A DNA stretch of 64,000 nt. Source: Arthrobacter sp. efr-133-TYG-118 (GTDB lineage Bacteria; Actinomycetota; Actinomycetes; Actinomycetales; Micrococcaceae). The stretch covers positions 1 to 64,000 of the forward strand of contig NZ_JARVRH010000006.1 in NCBI RefSeq assembly GCF_030209755.1. Reading direction: 5' to 3'. Below the pieces are notes generated by a model. That model saw only the letters and a program-made list of their open reading frames with translations, ran no database searches and was not told the DNA's origin. Below are positions 37,330 through 46,723 of this stretch, one piece after another. Position 1 is the stretch's first letter. Each line of letters begins with the position of its first letter. Position numbers and translations under genes: made by a program.

Positions 37330-40032
37330 ATGGTGGATCAGCCCGGCGCCAGCGTATATCCGGAATATTGGGAGGCCGATGTCGTGCTTCGCGACGGCGG
37401 AACGGCCCACTTGAGACCTATCTCACCCGAAGATGCCGACGCGCTCCAAGCCTTCCACACGGCGCAGTCCGAGACTTCCATCTACATGCGGTTCTTCTCG
37501 TTCAAATCGAGGCTCTCGAGCAAGGAACTACGCCGCTTCACCGAAGTGGACCACAAGGACCGGGTGGCGTTCGTCATCACCATCGGCGGAGAGATCGTGG
37601 GCGTCGGCCGGTACGACCGGCTCGATGACCCCACCGAGGCCGAAGTGGCCTTCAATATTTCCGATGTCCAGCAAGGCCGGGGCATCGGCTCCATCCTGCT
37701 CGAACACTTGGCTGCGGCTGCCCGGGAGAACGGGATCCGCCGCTTCACGGCCGAGGTCCTGCCGGAGAACCGCAAAATGCTCCGGGTCTTCGCCGACGCC
37801 GGCTACGAGCTTGTGCGCAAATTCGACGACGGCGTCGTCAGCGTCGAATTCAATATCGACCCCACCGAAAAATCCCTGGCCGTCATGGAATCGCGGGAAC
37901 ACCGCGCCGAGGCCCGCAGCGTACGGGACTTGCTGGCGCCGTCGTCGATCGCTGTAGTGGGCGCCAGCCGCCGGTGGGGGACCGTCGGGCACCAGTTGCT
38001 GGAACACATCCTGGAGGGTGGCTTCACCGGCGCGGTCTATGCGGTCAACCCGGAGGCATTCGAGGTGGCAGGCATGAAGTCCTTCGCCCGGATCGCCGAC
38101 GTCCCGGGGCCGGTGCAGCTCGCCATCATCGCGGTTCCTTACGAGGAAGTGCCGAAAGTCGTGGACGAGTGCGGGGCAGTCGGCGTCAAAGGCCTGGTGG
38201 TCGCCACAGCAGGGTATGCCGACGACGGCGAGCGGGGGCTGCGGAGGCAGCGAGAGCTGGTGCGCCAGGCCAGGTCCTATGGGATGCGCGTGATCGGCCC
38301 CGAGTCCCTGGGGATCGTGAACACGAATCCGGAGGTTTCGCTCAACGCGTCGATGGCCCCGAGCCTGCCCCGGCGTGGGGGACTGGGGCTGTTTTCGCAG
38401 TCCGCGGCCATCGGTGTTTCCGTCTACGCCGCGGCGAGCCGCCGGGGACTGGGCCTCTCCTCGTTCCTGTCCGCCGGCAACCGCGCCGATATCTCAGGAA
38501 ACGACGTCATGCAGTTCTGGGAAGACGATCCCGATACCGTCGCCGTCGGGCTCTATTTGGAGTCGATCGGCAATCCCCGCAAGTTCTCCCGCCTGGCCCG
38601 GCGCTTGTCGCGCAGCAAGCCGGTCATCGTTGCCAAGTCGGATGTCACCGGGCTGCGCCTTCCGCCGGGTCATGTCGTCCGGACAACGCTGGCGCCTGTG
38701 GCGGCCCTGGACGCGATGATGCGCCAAGCCGGCGTCATCGCCGTCGAAACCATCGAACAGCTCATGGATATAGCGCAAATCGTTTCCAGCCAGCCCCTGC
38801 CCAAGGGCCCGGCGCTCGCCGTGTACAGCAATTCCGCGGCCTTCGGGAAGGTCGTGGCGGACAACGCGGCGCCCCACGGACTCATCGTGGACCGGATCGT
38901 CACCGACGTGGACCTGGACGCCGGGATGTCCGCGGCGCGGGAAGGGCTGCGGCGTAGCCTCCGGGAGAATCTTGCGGACGATTCCGTGCATGCGGTGGTG
39001 GCGGCGATGGTCCCGTCCCGCAGCCTCACGATGGACGCGATTGCGGGAGTGCTCGCCGAATGCGCGGCAGAGGCAGGCAAGCCCGTCGTGGCTGCTTTCA
39101 CGGGGATCCTCGATACTTCCGTGCAACTGGATGGATTGCTCGCCCCGGACGGTGAGTCCGGGGAGCCCGGACCGTCCCTTCCTTGCTACTCCAGCGCGGG
39201 CAGCGCGGTGGCGGCCTTGGCGGCAGTGGTCCGTTACGCGAAGTGGCTGGACCGGGACCAAGGCATGTTCGTGGAGCCTGCGGGTTGCGACCGCGAAGGT
39301 ACCCGCGAACACATTGAACGGCTCCTGTCTTCTGTCCCGGGGGAACAATTGGTACGCCTCGACGACGGCGAATCGGCCGCGCTGCTGTCCCGCTACGGCA
39401 TCCCCGTGGTGCCCTCTGCTGTATTCGAAAGCGACGACGAAGCGGTCGCCGCTGCCGAACGGCTCGGCTGGCCCGTGGTGCTCAAGACCACTGATCCTGC
39501 CCTCCGGCATCGCCTGGACCTGGGAGGTGTGCGGCTTGACATCGAGGACGCGGACTCGCTGCGGCGCAACATCGCGCAGATGCGACGCGTCCTCGAGCCG
39601 TATGGTTCATCGGCCATAGAAGTGCAGGCCATGGTTTCCGTGGGACAGGCCTGCACGTTCCGGGCCATCGAGGATCCGCTCCTGGGGCCCGTGGTGTCCT
39701 TCGGTTTGGCGGGAGACGCCGTGAACCTCCTGGACGACTGGGCGCACCGGGTGCCTCCCTTGTCCTCCACCGATCTCCACGACTTCATCAGGGCCCCCCG
39801 GGCTTCCCTGAAACTCTTCGGCTACCAAGGGCTGCCTGCGGTGGACGTGGCGGCCCTCGAAGACCTGGGAGCCCGGTTGGTCCGCCTCAAGGATGAACAT
39901 CCCGAGATTGCCCTGGTGGAGTTCAATCCCGTCCTGGCCGGGACCCGGGGCGTGAAAATCCTTGCCGCCGAGGTGTGGATCGGGAACGCCGCACAGCGTA
40001 CGGACAGTGCCCGCCGTGCGATGCTCAGCTGA
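37330..40032 (+). CDS. GNAT acetyltransferase fused to an ADP-forming acyl-CoA synthetase-like protein (Pat-like)
   Basis: A 900-aa multidomain protein. The N-terminal GNAT domain (about 15-170) has the acetyl-CoA loop VQQGRGIGSILLEHL. A CoA-binding domain (about 195-300, SIAVVGASRRWGTVG), a ligase-CoA region (about 310-480) and a C-terminal ATP-grasp domain (about 670-890) follow. This is the layout of protein lysine acetyltransferases of the Pat type, with GNAT first rather than last as in E. coli PatZ. The phosphohistidine motif of true ADP-forming synthetases (SHTGSLAG) is replaced by HVVRTTLAP (about 448-456), so the synthetase half is probably a sensor rather than an enzyme. It starts leaderless and is divergent from parC. 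Confidence 0.88.
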   Translation: MVDQPGASVYPEYWEADVVLRDGGTAHLRPISPEDADALQAFHTAQSETSIYMRFFSFKSRLSSKELRRFTEVDHKDRVAFVITIGGEIVGVGRYDRLDDPTEAEVAFNISDVQQGRGIGSILLEHLAAAARENGIRRFTAEVLPENRKMLRVFADAGYELVRKFDDGVVSVEFNIDPTEKSLAVMESREHRAEARSVRDLLAPSSIAVVGASRRWGTVGHQLLEHILEGGFTGAVYAVNPEAFEVAGMKSFARIADVPGPVQLAIIAVPYEEVPKVVDECGAVGVKGLVVATAGYADDGERGLRRQRELVRQARSYGMRVIGPESLGIVNTNPEVSLNASMAPSLPRRGGLGLFSQSAAIGVSVYAAASRRGLGLSSFLSAGNRADISGNDVMQFWEDDPDTVAVGLYLESIGNPRKFSRLARRLSRSKPVIVAKSDVTGLRLPPGHVVRTTLAPVAALDAMMRQAGVIAVETIEQLMDIAQIVSSQPLPKGPALAVYSNSAAFGKVVADNAAPHGLIVDRIVTDVDLDAGMSAAREGLRRSLRENLADDSVHAVVAAMVPSRSLTMDAIAGVLAECAAEAGKPVVAAFTGILDTSVQLDGLLAPDGESGEPGPSLPCYSSAGSAVAALAAVVRYAKWLDRDQGMFVEPAGCDREGTREHIERLLSSVPGEQLVRLDDGESAALLSRYGIPVVPSAVFESDDEAVAAAERLGWPVVLKTTDPALRHRLDLGGVRLDIEDADSLRRNIAQMRRVLEPYGSSAIEVQAMVSVGQACTFRAIEDPLLGPVVSFGLAGDAVNLLDDWAHRVPPLSSTDLHDFIRAPRASLKLFGYQGLPAVDVAALEDLGARLVRLKDEHPEIALVEFNPVLAGTRGVKILAAEVWIGNAAQRTDSARRAMLS

Positions 40033-40099
40033 GCTGACAGTTGACCGCCGTAGGGCCGGACGGTTATGAAGTCCCCAGCCGATCTGTGAAAATGGGGGA

Positions 40100-40828
40100 A
40101 TGAGCTCGAAGTCCCCGACGCCTCCGTCCGGTCCGGCTACCACCGGGCACCATGCAGCACACAACCACAGCTCGCAGGGGCAGAGCCTGGACCAGGCACT
40201 TCAACGGGCAGGTTTCTATCCCGTCCTTGTTGCCGATGTTGTGGCCGATGCCTTGGACGGGCGCGACTGCCTTGCGCACCTGGTGCATTTGGAAACGCAT
40301 TTCGACCGTGCCGAGGTCCGGCGGCACATCACGGTCCTGGTACTCACCGAGGACATGCTGGTGATCACCCACGTCGACGACCAGCAGCTTGACGAAGCCG
40401 GCGAGCAGATCGTCGCCCAGATTTCCACGGAGTCCGTTCCGGTGGCACAAATCCGCTCGGTAGTCCTCAGCTACATGTATGCGCAGCCGCAGAACTACAC
40501 TCCAAGCGACCCTGTCAGGGAGCTGACCCTGTCCATTGCCTGGTCCGGAGGCCAGCGCCTGGATGTGGGACCTGCCAGTTGCGGCGATCCCCAGTGCGAG
40601 GCCGACCATGGATACACGGGCACCATCTCCCAGGAGGACATCGTGTTGCGGATCAGCTCCGAGGCCGACGGACCCAGGGCGGTCCAGGACGCGAAGGTCT
40701 TTGCCCGCGCCCTGCGGGCAGTGAACACAGGCGCTCCCGGGCCCTCAGTCCACCCGGGTACCATCTCCGCTCCACGGCTCCGCTCGGGGGTCTTCGGAAA
40801 CAGGCTGAGCCGCGGGCACCAGCGCTGA
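40100..40828 (+). CDS. DUF5998 protein
   Basis: A 242-aa protein of the DUF5998 family, restricted as far as I know to Actinobacteria and without known function. After a Ser/Thr/His-rich start (about 1-30), the domain runs from QALQRAGFYPVLVADVV to about 220. It contains two cysteines in SCGDPQCEADHG. No membrane segment or signal is visible. The TGA stop overlaps the ATG of the phosphodiesterase gene by one base, so they are translationally coupled. The gene may take part in nucleotide metabolism, given the phosphodiesterase and thymidine kinase that follow. Confidence 0.85.
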   Translation: MSSKSPTPPSGPATTGHHAAHNHSSQGQSLDQALQRAGFYPVLVADVVADALDGRDCLAHLVHLETHFDRAEVRRHITVLVLTEDMLVITHVDDQQLDEAGEQIVAQISTESVPVAQIRSVVLSYMYAQPQNYTPSDPVRELTLSIAWSGGQRLDVGPASCGDPQCEADHGYTGTISQEDIVLRISSEADGPRAVQDAKVFARALRAVNTGAPGPSVHPGTISAPRLRSGVFGNRLSRGHQR

Positions 40829-42057
40829 TGGCGACGTCGGAACCGGTCGCCCAGGAAGCCGTCCCCGTTTCCAGCGCCGTTCCTGAGCTTCCAGGCGCGC
40901 CGCTGTATGGCAGCAAATCGATCGCCGAGGTCTTCACCAGCGCAGCAGCAAGCATGGGCCTGCCCGGCTTCGAAAACACGCTGCAATTGCCTGCATCGCA
41001 ACGCGTGTGCGTGGTTCTCGCTGATGGCCTGGGGCGCAATCTCCTGAAGCAGAAGGCAGCCCACACTCCGTTTCTGCGGTCAATCGCGAATTCGGGACAG
41101 GGTGCCGTCCCGGTGTGGCTTGATTCGGCTTTTCCTTCCACCACGGCATCGTCCTTGGCCAGCCTTGGAACCGGCCGTACGCCCGGTGAACACGGCATGG
41201 TGGGCTATGACGTCCTGGATCCCGACCAGGACAAGGTAGTCAACCTGCTCGGCAATTGGGACGCTGGAGTCGACCCCCTGCGCTGGCAGCCGTACCCGAC
41301 AATTTTCGAACGCGTGGCTGCTGACGCCGACGTCGTCACGGTGAGCTTGCCCCAGTTCGGCGCGTCACCGATGACCCGCGCGGCGCTCCGGGGGAGCCGG
41401 TTCGTGGGCGGCAGCTCGCTCCACGCCCGGACGGCAGCGGCGGGGGAGGAAATGGCCGCGGGAACCCGCTCGCTCATGTATTTCTACGTCAACGAGCTGG
41501 ACAAAGCGGGGCACCGCTACGGCTGCCAGTCCGATCGCTGGGAGCACCAGCTGGAAGAAATCGATTCAACGGTCAAAAGGCTCTCTGCCTCATTGCCCGC
41601 GGGGACAACCATCCTCCTCACCGGCGACCATGGAATGCTCGACGTCCCCGAGTCGCAGCGCATCGACTACTCCGCCGATCCCGCCCTTATCGCCGGGGTC
41701 CGGCACACGGCAGGGGAGCCGCGCATGGTCCACCTGTACCTCGAGCCCGATGCAGGAGAGCGTCACCGGGAAGCGCTGTTGGATGCCTGGCGCGCCCGCT
41801 TCGACGGGCGGATCTGGGCCTTCACCCGCGAGCAGGCCCTTGACGCCGGACTCTTCGGGACTCTTCGAGCAGAGGTTTCCCCCAGGATCGGGGACCTCAT
41901 GATCGCCGCCCGGGACACTTTGGCGCTCTACGACGTCCGCCGCGTCCGTCCGACTGCCTTGGAGGTGGTGGGGCAACATGGTTCGCTGACCAAAGTGGAG
42001 CGCGAAGTTCCGCTGCTTTGCTTCCAAGCCGGAGGTCCCAAGGGCCGCCGTGGCTGA
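40828..42057 (+). CDS. Alkaline phosphatase-superfamily phosphodiesterase / nucleotide pyrophosphatase
   Basis: A 409-aa member of the type I phosphodiesterase/nucleotide pyrophosphatase family (PF01663). The metal-site aspartate is in VVLADGLGRNLL, the nucleophile threonine in FPSTTASSLASLGTG, and a second metal site in LTGDHGMLDV. No signal peptide is evident, so it is likely cytoplasmic. The substrate is not known; nucleotide or phospholipid head-group phosphodiesters are possible. It starts on the TGA of DUF5998 (TGATG) and overlaps thymidine kinase by 8 bases, so all three genes are co-translated. Confidence 0.88.
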   Translation: MATSEPVAQEAVPVSSAVPELPGAPLYGSKSIAEVFTSAAASMGLPGFENTLQLPASQRVCVVLADGLGRNLLKQKAAHTPFLRSIANSGQGAVPVWLDSAFPSTTASSLASLGTGRTPGEHGMVGYDVLDPDQDKVVNLLGNWDAGVDPLRWQPYPTIFERVAADADVVTVSLPQFGASPMTRAALRGSRFVGGSSLHARTAAAGEEMAAGTRSLMYFYVNELDKAGHRYGCQSDRWEHQLEEIDSTVKRLSASLPAGTTILLTGDHGMLDVPESQRIDYSADPALIAGVRHTAGEPRMVHLYLEPDAGERHREALLDAWRARFDGRIWAFTREQALDAGLFGTLRAEVSPRIGDLMIAARDTLALYDVRRVRPTALEVVGQHGSLTKVEREVPLLCFQAGGPKGRRG

Positions 42058-42766
42058 GCTTATTTTCTTCTCCGGAACCATGGACTGCGGCAAGTCCACC
42101 CTTGCGTTGCAGATGGACTACAACCACCGTGCGCGCGGCCGGGGCGGGGTCCGATTCAGTTGCAACGACCGCGCCGGCGGTTCCGTCATCTCCAGCCGGC
42201 TCGGCCTCCAGACGGACGCCGTGGAAGTCATTGACACCACCGATTTCTGGGACGAAGTTGTCCGACGCCGGACCACGGGCCTCAGGGTGGACTACCTGAT
42301 CTGTGACGAAGCGCAGTTCTACTCACCGGAGCAAGTGGAACAGCTGGCGCGCGTGGTCGATGAGATGGGCGTCGACGTGTTCGCTTTTGGAATCACGTCC
42401 GACTTCCGCACCCGGCTTTTCCCTGGATCCCAGCGTTTCGTCGAGCTCGCGGACAGGGTCCAGGTCCTGCAGGTCGAGGCCCTCTGTTGGTGCGGCCGCC
42501 GGGCAACACACAATGCGCGGACGGTGGACGGCCTCATGGTGGTCGAAGGCGAGCAGGTCGTGGTGGGAGACGTTGCCAGGGATCCCGACATGGCGGAGGC
42601 TACACCGGAGCAAGCCGAAGGGTCGCACCCGGTCGTCGGATACGAGACCCTATGCCGCAGGCACTACATGCGCCGGGTGACGGCACACGGGGCCAACCTC
42701 ATGGCGAGCCGGGATCAGTTGCTGCCGTTCGACGTCGACGCCTGCCTTTGGCACGGCGCCAGCTGA
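42050..42766 (+). CDS. tdk: Thymidine kinase
   Basis: Salvage enzyme that phosphorylates thymidine; 238 aa, type II family. It has the P-loop GTMDCGKS (9-16), the Walker B/lasso region LICDEAQFY, and a zinc site with C-x-C in LCWCGRRATHNAR and LCRRHYMRR. The sequence between the DEAQF and zinc motifs (FAFGITSDFR) fits the family. The start is the GTG at 42050, inside the end of the phosphodiesterase gene. It is the last gene of the three-gene set, with its stop 23 bases from that of the convergent sepH. Confidence 0.94.
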   Translation: MAELIFFSGTMDCGKSTLALQMDYNHRARGRGGVRFSCNDRAGGSVISSRLGLQTDAVEVIDTTDFWDEVVRRRTTGLRVDYLICDEAQFYSPEQVEQLARVVDEMGVDVFAFGITSDFRTRLFPGSQRFVELADRVQVLQVEALCWCGRRATHNARTVDGLMVVEGEQVVVGDVARDPDMAEATPEQAEGSHPVVGYETLCRRHYMRRVTAHGANLMASRDQLLPFDVDACLWHGAS

Positions 42767-42789
42767 AGGCGCAACGAACTGAAAGCTGC

Positions 42790-44160
42790 CTAGTCTCCGC
42801 GGGTCCCGAAGACGATTTCGTCCCAGCTCGGAATACTGGAGCGCTTGGGCCGTGACGGCTGGCGTTCGGCCGCCCCGGCGTCGGACGTTTCTTCATCCTT
42901 CTGCCCGGCCCGGGTGGGCTTCGGCTCTTCGCGTTCCCGCCGGGGAGCGCCGCCGAGAAGTTCGTCCAGGCCCGCCCGCGGTGATGCTGCTGCCGGGGTT
43001 CGTGCCTCGTCCTGGCCGGTGTGCGTGTCGTTGTCGTTCCTGCCGCGCAACATGGTCACGGGGCGCAGGGCCGCGGGGATCAGCGTGATTTCACGGGTGT
43101 CCGTGCTGACGCCGTCGTGAAGATGGAGGGAATCGTCTTCCGTGTCGTCATGCTTCGGGGCCAGGCTCAGCCGCGACAGCACGGACGCGCGCGCGTCACG
43201 GCGGCTCGGGGCGGGTTCGGCTTCGACCTGCTCGTCCGTGTCTGTGTCGGATGGCTCTTTGTCGGCTGTTTCGGTATCCGCAAGTCCGTCTTCGACGTCG
43301 ACGGGCCGCGGATGCGCAGCCGGAACGCCGCTGCTCAGAAGCAGCGCCAAAGCGTCGTCACTGTCTTCGTCAAGTCCCAGCCTCTGTCCGCGGCGTGAGC
43401 GCAACATGTCAAGGAGGCCGTCGGCTTCCTTCGTCGCAGCGGCAGCGGCCGCACGGGCGGCGGTCCCGGCGTCGGCCTCAAAGTCAAAGGGCCGGTCGGA
43501 GACGGCCGCGAGCCGCCGGGCCGGTACGGGTCCGTCAAGGGGTTCCAGTTCGCTGAGCTGCTGGGCCCAGCGGTTGGCATTCTGGATGGATTTGCGGGCG
43601 GGATGGAAGGTCCACATGGCAGGTGGCTCTTCGCCGATGCTCTCCAAGCTGCCCGGCTTGGTTTCGAAGCGTGCGACGACGGTCCACGTGCCATCGGTCC
43701 GGCGCCAGGAATCCCATTCCACCGTAGCGGAATCGATACCGTGGGCCGTGAGCCGGTGTGCAACCATTTCGCCCAGGCTCGCGGGTTCGTCGCCGAACGC
43801 TGCGCGGTAGGTGTCCTGGCCGGGGGCCGGGGCGGCGACTTCGACTTTGCGGGCTTGCTGGGCGATGTACTCGCGCTCGGCAAGAACAGGACCCTCATAG
43901 CGCTGCACGTTGGCGAGCGGCAGCCCTGAGAGCTCCGCCACTTCCGCGGCCGTAGCGCCGCTGCGGATCCGTGACTGAATGTCACGGGGGGACATGGCGA
44001 CGGGCGTGATGGAAGCGCGTGCGGCCACCTGGGCAGGTGTCCGGCTCGCTGCAACCCGCAACGCCTCATCAATCGGAAGCTGGAACATCTCGCCGCCGGT
44101 ACTGCTCAACAGAAGATGTCCGCCGTCGTCGTGGACGCCAACCAGCCGTAGATCCCGCAT
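42790..44160 (-). CDS. sepH: Septation protein SepH
   Basis: Actinobacterial cell-division protein that binds and stimulates assembly of FtsZ. The 456-aa product has the conserved N-terminal DUF3071 domain: MRDLRLVGVHDDGGHLLL, then a helix-turn-helix (about 58-90, SPRDIQSRIRSGATAAEVAE and LSGLPLANVQRYEG). The remainder is long, acidic and low-complexity, with a short conserved C-terminus (SSIPSWDEIVFG). ATG 44160 has GGAGG 5 bases upstream and gives the typical N-terminus. It is divergent from DUF4193 across 282 bases in which I see nothing else certain. Confidence 0.92.
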   Translation of the reverse strand: MRDLRLVGVHDDGGHLLLSSTGGEMFQLPIDEALRVAASRTPAQVAARASITPVAMSPRDIQSRIRSGATAAEVAELSGLPLANVQRYEGPVLAEREYIAQQARKVEVAAPAPGQDTYRAAFGDEPASLGEMVAHRLTAHGIDSATVEWDSWRRTDGTWTVVARFETKPGSLESIGEEPPAMWTFHPARKSIQNANRWAQQLSELEPLDGPVPARRLAAVSDRPFDFEADAGTAARAAAAAATKEADGLLDMLRSRRGQRLGLDEDSDDALALLLSSGVPAAHPRPVDVEDGLADTETADKEPSDTDTDEQVEAEPAPSRRDARASVLSRLSLAPKHDDTEDDSLHLHDGVSTDTREITLIPAALRPVTMLRGRNDNDTHTGQDEARTPAAASPRAGLDELLGGAPRREREEPKPTRAGQKDEETSDAGAAERQPSRPKRSSIPSWDEIVFGTRGD

Positions 44161-44442
44161 AAAATCCTCCACCATGGCCTATCTGACATTCGAAACTCTG
44201 CCACCCGGTACGGCCTTTTCCTACTAGGACAAAGGGCGCGCCGCGATATTCCGCGATTTCCGGCATTCCCTGCACAGGCGATCGGAACGGGGTATGGACA
44301 TTCGGGTCTGCCGGGAGGACAATCTGCCCGGTATCGGGCACAAAAATGCGGCCTGCTGCGTTACACCCTTAGACCGGAGCAGGCTCTGGTCGACAGGACC
44401 GCAAGCCCTGCGTGAAGCACAAGGGAGAACGAAGAAGGGACC

Positions 44443-44742
44443 ATGGCAACGGACTACGATGCCCCTCGGAAGACGGAAGAAGACACCGAGGACTCGATCG
44501 AGGAACTCAAGTCGCATCGCACCGAGAAACAGTCATCATCGGCTGTTGACATCGATGAGACTGACCTGGCAGATGCCTACGAGCTCCCGGGGGCGGACTT
44601 GTCTGGCGAAGAGCTGCTGGTCCGGGTCCTGCCTCCGCAGGCGGACGAATTTACGTGCTTCAACTGCTTCCTGGTCAAACACCGCTCCCAGATTGCGCGG
44701 GAGAAGGACGGCCATCTGTACTGCAAGGAGTGCGAAAGCTAG
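44443..44742 (+). CDS. DUF4193 zinc-ribbon-like protein
   Basis: A 99-aa acidic protein of the DUF4193 family, widespread and highly conserved in Actinobacteria; function unknown. The C-terminal third holds a likely zinc ribbon: C-x2-C in FTCFNCFLVKH and C-x2-C in LYCKECES, 24 residues apart. The N-terminal half is charged and probably disordered. AAGGGA precedes the ATG. Its stop codon overlaps that of the convergent DUF3093 gene (CTAG). Order with dut and DUF3093 is as I recall from mycobacteria. Confidence 0.9.
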   Translation: MATDYDAPRKTEEDTEDSIEELKSHRTEKQSSSAVDIDETDLADAYELPGADLSGEELLVRVLPPQADEFTCFNCFLVKHRSQIAREKDGHLYCKECES

Positions 44743-45239
44743 CCGCGGGAGGCCTGCTTGGCCAGCGCCGCCACAAGTTCTTCGGGGCGGCGCGTGGACG
44801 TCAGCCAGTACGGGGTGCGGTCCGCCGGGTCGGTGATTTCAATGCGGACCACGGGATCTATCCAGCCGCGGAGGCACAGGAACGCGAGTCCGTGGAGCCG
44901 GGTACCGCGCTCTGCCGTGGCTTCGTCCTTGCGGTATGCCGTGACGGCGCCGACAAACTCGCGCTGGATAGTGGCCCGTCCCACTTGGACCGTGTCACGG
45001 TCCACCACAATCGCGGGAGTGGACACCACGAGCATGGTGGTCATGATCGCGAAGAGAACCAGCGCGGCGATGATTCCTGCGGTGATGCTGATAGGCGCGA
45101 ACATCAGGATGCCCGCGGCGGACAGTCCGACCACCACGATCCAAATCCAGGGGGAGGGCCAGAGCTTTTCCGTAAACAGGACGCCCGTTCCACTCGAGGA
45201 ATGGTGCGGCACGGGCACGGAAGCAGTCGATTCAGGCAT
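44739..45239 (-). CDS. DUF3093 membrane protein
   Basis: A 166-aa protein with two hydrophobic helices (about 31-50 and 53-73) after a short N-terminal tail, and a C-terminal cytoplasmic domain (about 75-166) with [19 protein letters not shown] (key part [11 protein letters not shown]). This is the DUF3093 family; no function is known. The start ATG at 45239 lies 110 bases from the divergent dut start, so they share a promoter region. Confidence 0.88.
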   Translation of the reverse strand: MPESTASVPVPHHSSSGTGVLFTEKLWPSPWIWIVVVGLSAAGILMFAPISITAGIIAALVLFAIMTTMLVVSTPAIVVDRDTVQVGRATIQREFVGAVTAYRKDEATAERGTRLHGLAFLCLRGWIDPVVRIEITDPADRTPYWLTSTRRPEELVAALAKQASRG

Positions 45240-45349
45240 GCCACCAGCTTATCGGGACTGTGACCCCGGGAATTAACGCGCCTTGTGCCCTGCGACTGAC
45301 CTGCGGCCGCAACCGGGAGAGTATTCCGTGGGCGATAGAATATGTGACT

Positions 45350-45862
45350 GTGAGCCACGAGACAGCAGTAGCCAACCCAGCAGACACCTCCGCCGAATAC
45401 GGTGCGCCGACCCTTCAGGTCCAACTGAAAATGCTCGACGCCGGTTTGGAAGTGCCGTCGTACGCCCACCCCGGTGACGCCGGCGCCGACTTGCGGGCCC
45501 GCGCGGACGTGTCGCTCGCGCCGGGAGAGCGGAAGCTCGTTCCCACGGGCGTGTCAATCGCGCTGCCGAACGGCTTTGTCGCACTGATCCACCCCCGGTC
45601 AGGGCTGGCAACCAAGCACGGACTCACCGTGGTGAACGCTCCCGGAACGGTTGATGCCGGCTACCGAGGTGAAATTTCCGTGACGCTTTTGAATACCGAC
45701 CAAAACCACGCAATCGAACTCAAGCGCGGCGATAGAATTGCTCAAATGGTGATCCAGCGCGTCGAGTATGCGCAGTTCGTTTCCGTGGAAGAGTTGTCCG
45801 ACACCTCGCGCGGCACCGGCGGCTTTGGATCCACCGGAGGCTTCGTGCCGGCCGTGAGCTAG
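45350..45862 (+). CDS. dut: dUTP diphosphatase
   Basis: Trimeric dUTPase that keeps uracil out of DNA and makes dUMP. The 170-aa product has all five motifs: DAGADLRA (1), [11 protein letters not shown] (2), [14 protein letters not shown] (3), [11 protein letters not shown] (4) and [11 protein letters not shown] (5). The start is the GTG at 45350; TAGAAT ends 8 bases before it, so the leader would be only about 2 nt. The N-terminal 20 residues are a variable extension. The enzyme works in the same thymidylate pathway as the thymidine kinase 3 kb away. Confidence 0.95.
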   Translation: MSHETAVANPADTSAEYGAPTLQVQLKMLDAGLEVPSYAHPGDAGADLRARADVSLAPGERKLVPTGVSIALPNGFVALIHPRSGLATKHGLTVVNAPGTVDAGYRGEISVTLLNTDQNHAIELKRGDRIAQMVIQRVEYAQFVSVEELSDTSRGTGGFGSTGGFVPAVS

Positions 45863-45906
45863 CAACAACCCTCGACAATCGGCGCTGCAAGGAGCTGATT
45901 GCCATG

Positions 45907-45928
45907 CTGCCCGCGAGTTGACGGGCAG
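45907..45928 (+). terminator. Weak hairpin after dut
   Basis: CTGCCCG (45907-45913) pairs with CGGGCAG (45922-45928) across 8 bases. No T-run follows, so it may only attenuate transcription into the DUF3710 gene. Confidence 0.4.
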
Positions 45929-45973
45929 TCTGCGGTTTACTGGGGGATAGACCACTACTAAGGAGACAACCCG

Positions 45974-46723
45974 ATGCTTTTTGGGCGCGGAAAGAAGTCC
46001 AAGGCTGAGCAGCCGAAAGACAACGGTACTGAGCAGGCCAATGCCGCGACGACGCGGCAGGACGCCGGCCCGGTAGCCGGTGGAGCCGCCAAGGGCGACT
46101 TCCGCCTGTCCAGGGGGCCATTGGATGCCAGCGAAATTGATAGCCAGGATGGCTACGTGGATCTTGGCGCCCTGCTGATCGAACCTTCCGAAGGCCTTCA
46201 ATTGCGCCTCGAAGTGGAAGAGGCAACCCAGCGGGTAGTGGCGGTCACCATGGACCTCGATGGCTCGAGCCTTCAGCTCCAGGCGTTTGCCGCTCCACGT
46301 TCCGAAGGGCTGTGGGACGAGATCCGCGAACAGATCGGCCAATCCGTGTCCAGCCAAGGAGGCGAAGTCGAGGAAATCATCGGCACCTTCGGCACGGAAC
46401 TCATCGCCAAACTTCCTACAGAATCCGCAGACGGCGGACGTGGCTTCCGGGCTGCCCGGTTCATGGGCGTCGACGGACCCCGCTGGTTCCTTCGTGGAGT
46501 CATCGGCGGCAACGCGGCTTTGGACAGGAAAGCGGCCGAAGGACTGGAGAACCTCTTCCGGAAGGTTGTGGTCATTCGCGGAGACAACCCCATGCCGCCC
46601 CGTGAGCTGCTTCAGCTGAAGCTGCCCAAGGACGCCGTAGCGCCAGGGCAGCACGGTGCTCCCCATGAAACACCGGAGCTTAAGCAACCCGAACGCGGCC
46701 CGGAGATCACCCAGATTGGCTGA
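45974..46723 (+). CDS. DUF3710 protein
   Basis: A 249-aa member of DUF3710, conserved next to dut in Actinobacteria; function unknown. After a charged N-terminus (FGRGKKSKAEQPK) comes the conserved domain from about 38 (SRGPLDASE, YVDLGALLI) to about 215 (GDNPMPPRELLQL). No membrane helix is present. AAGGAG lies 8 bases before the ATG, so the start is secure. Its end overlaps the start region of the OB-fold gene. Confidence 0.9.
   Translation: MLFGRGKKSKAEQPKDNGTEQANAATTRQDAGPVAGGAAKGDFRLSRGPLDASEIDSQDGYVDLGALLIEPSEGLQLRLEVEEATQRVVAVTMDLDGSSLQLQAFAAPRSEGLWDEIREQIGQSVSSQGGEVEEIIGTFGTELIAKLPTESADGGRGFRAARFMGVDGPRWFLRGVIGGNAALDRKAAEGLENLFRKVVVIRGDNPMPPRELLQLKLPKDAVAPGQHGAPHETPELKQPERGPEITQIG

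Noticed and set aside
37313..37331. DtxR-type iron box before the GNAT fusion gene
   Set aside because: The inverted repeats here match the 19-bp consensus at only about 12 positions, and the sequence is better explained as the -10 box of a leaderless promoter; an unrelated operator remains possible.
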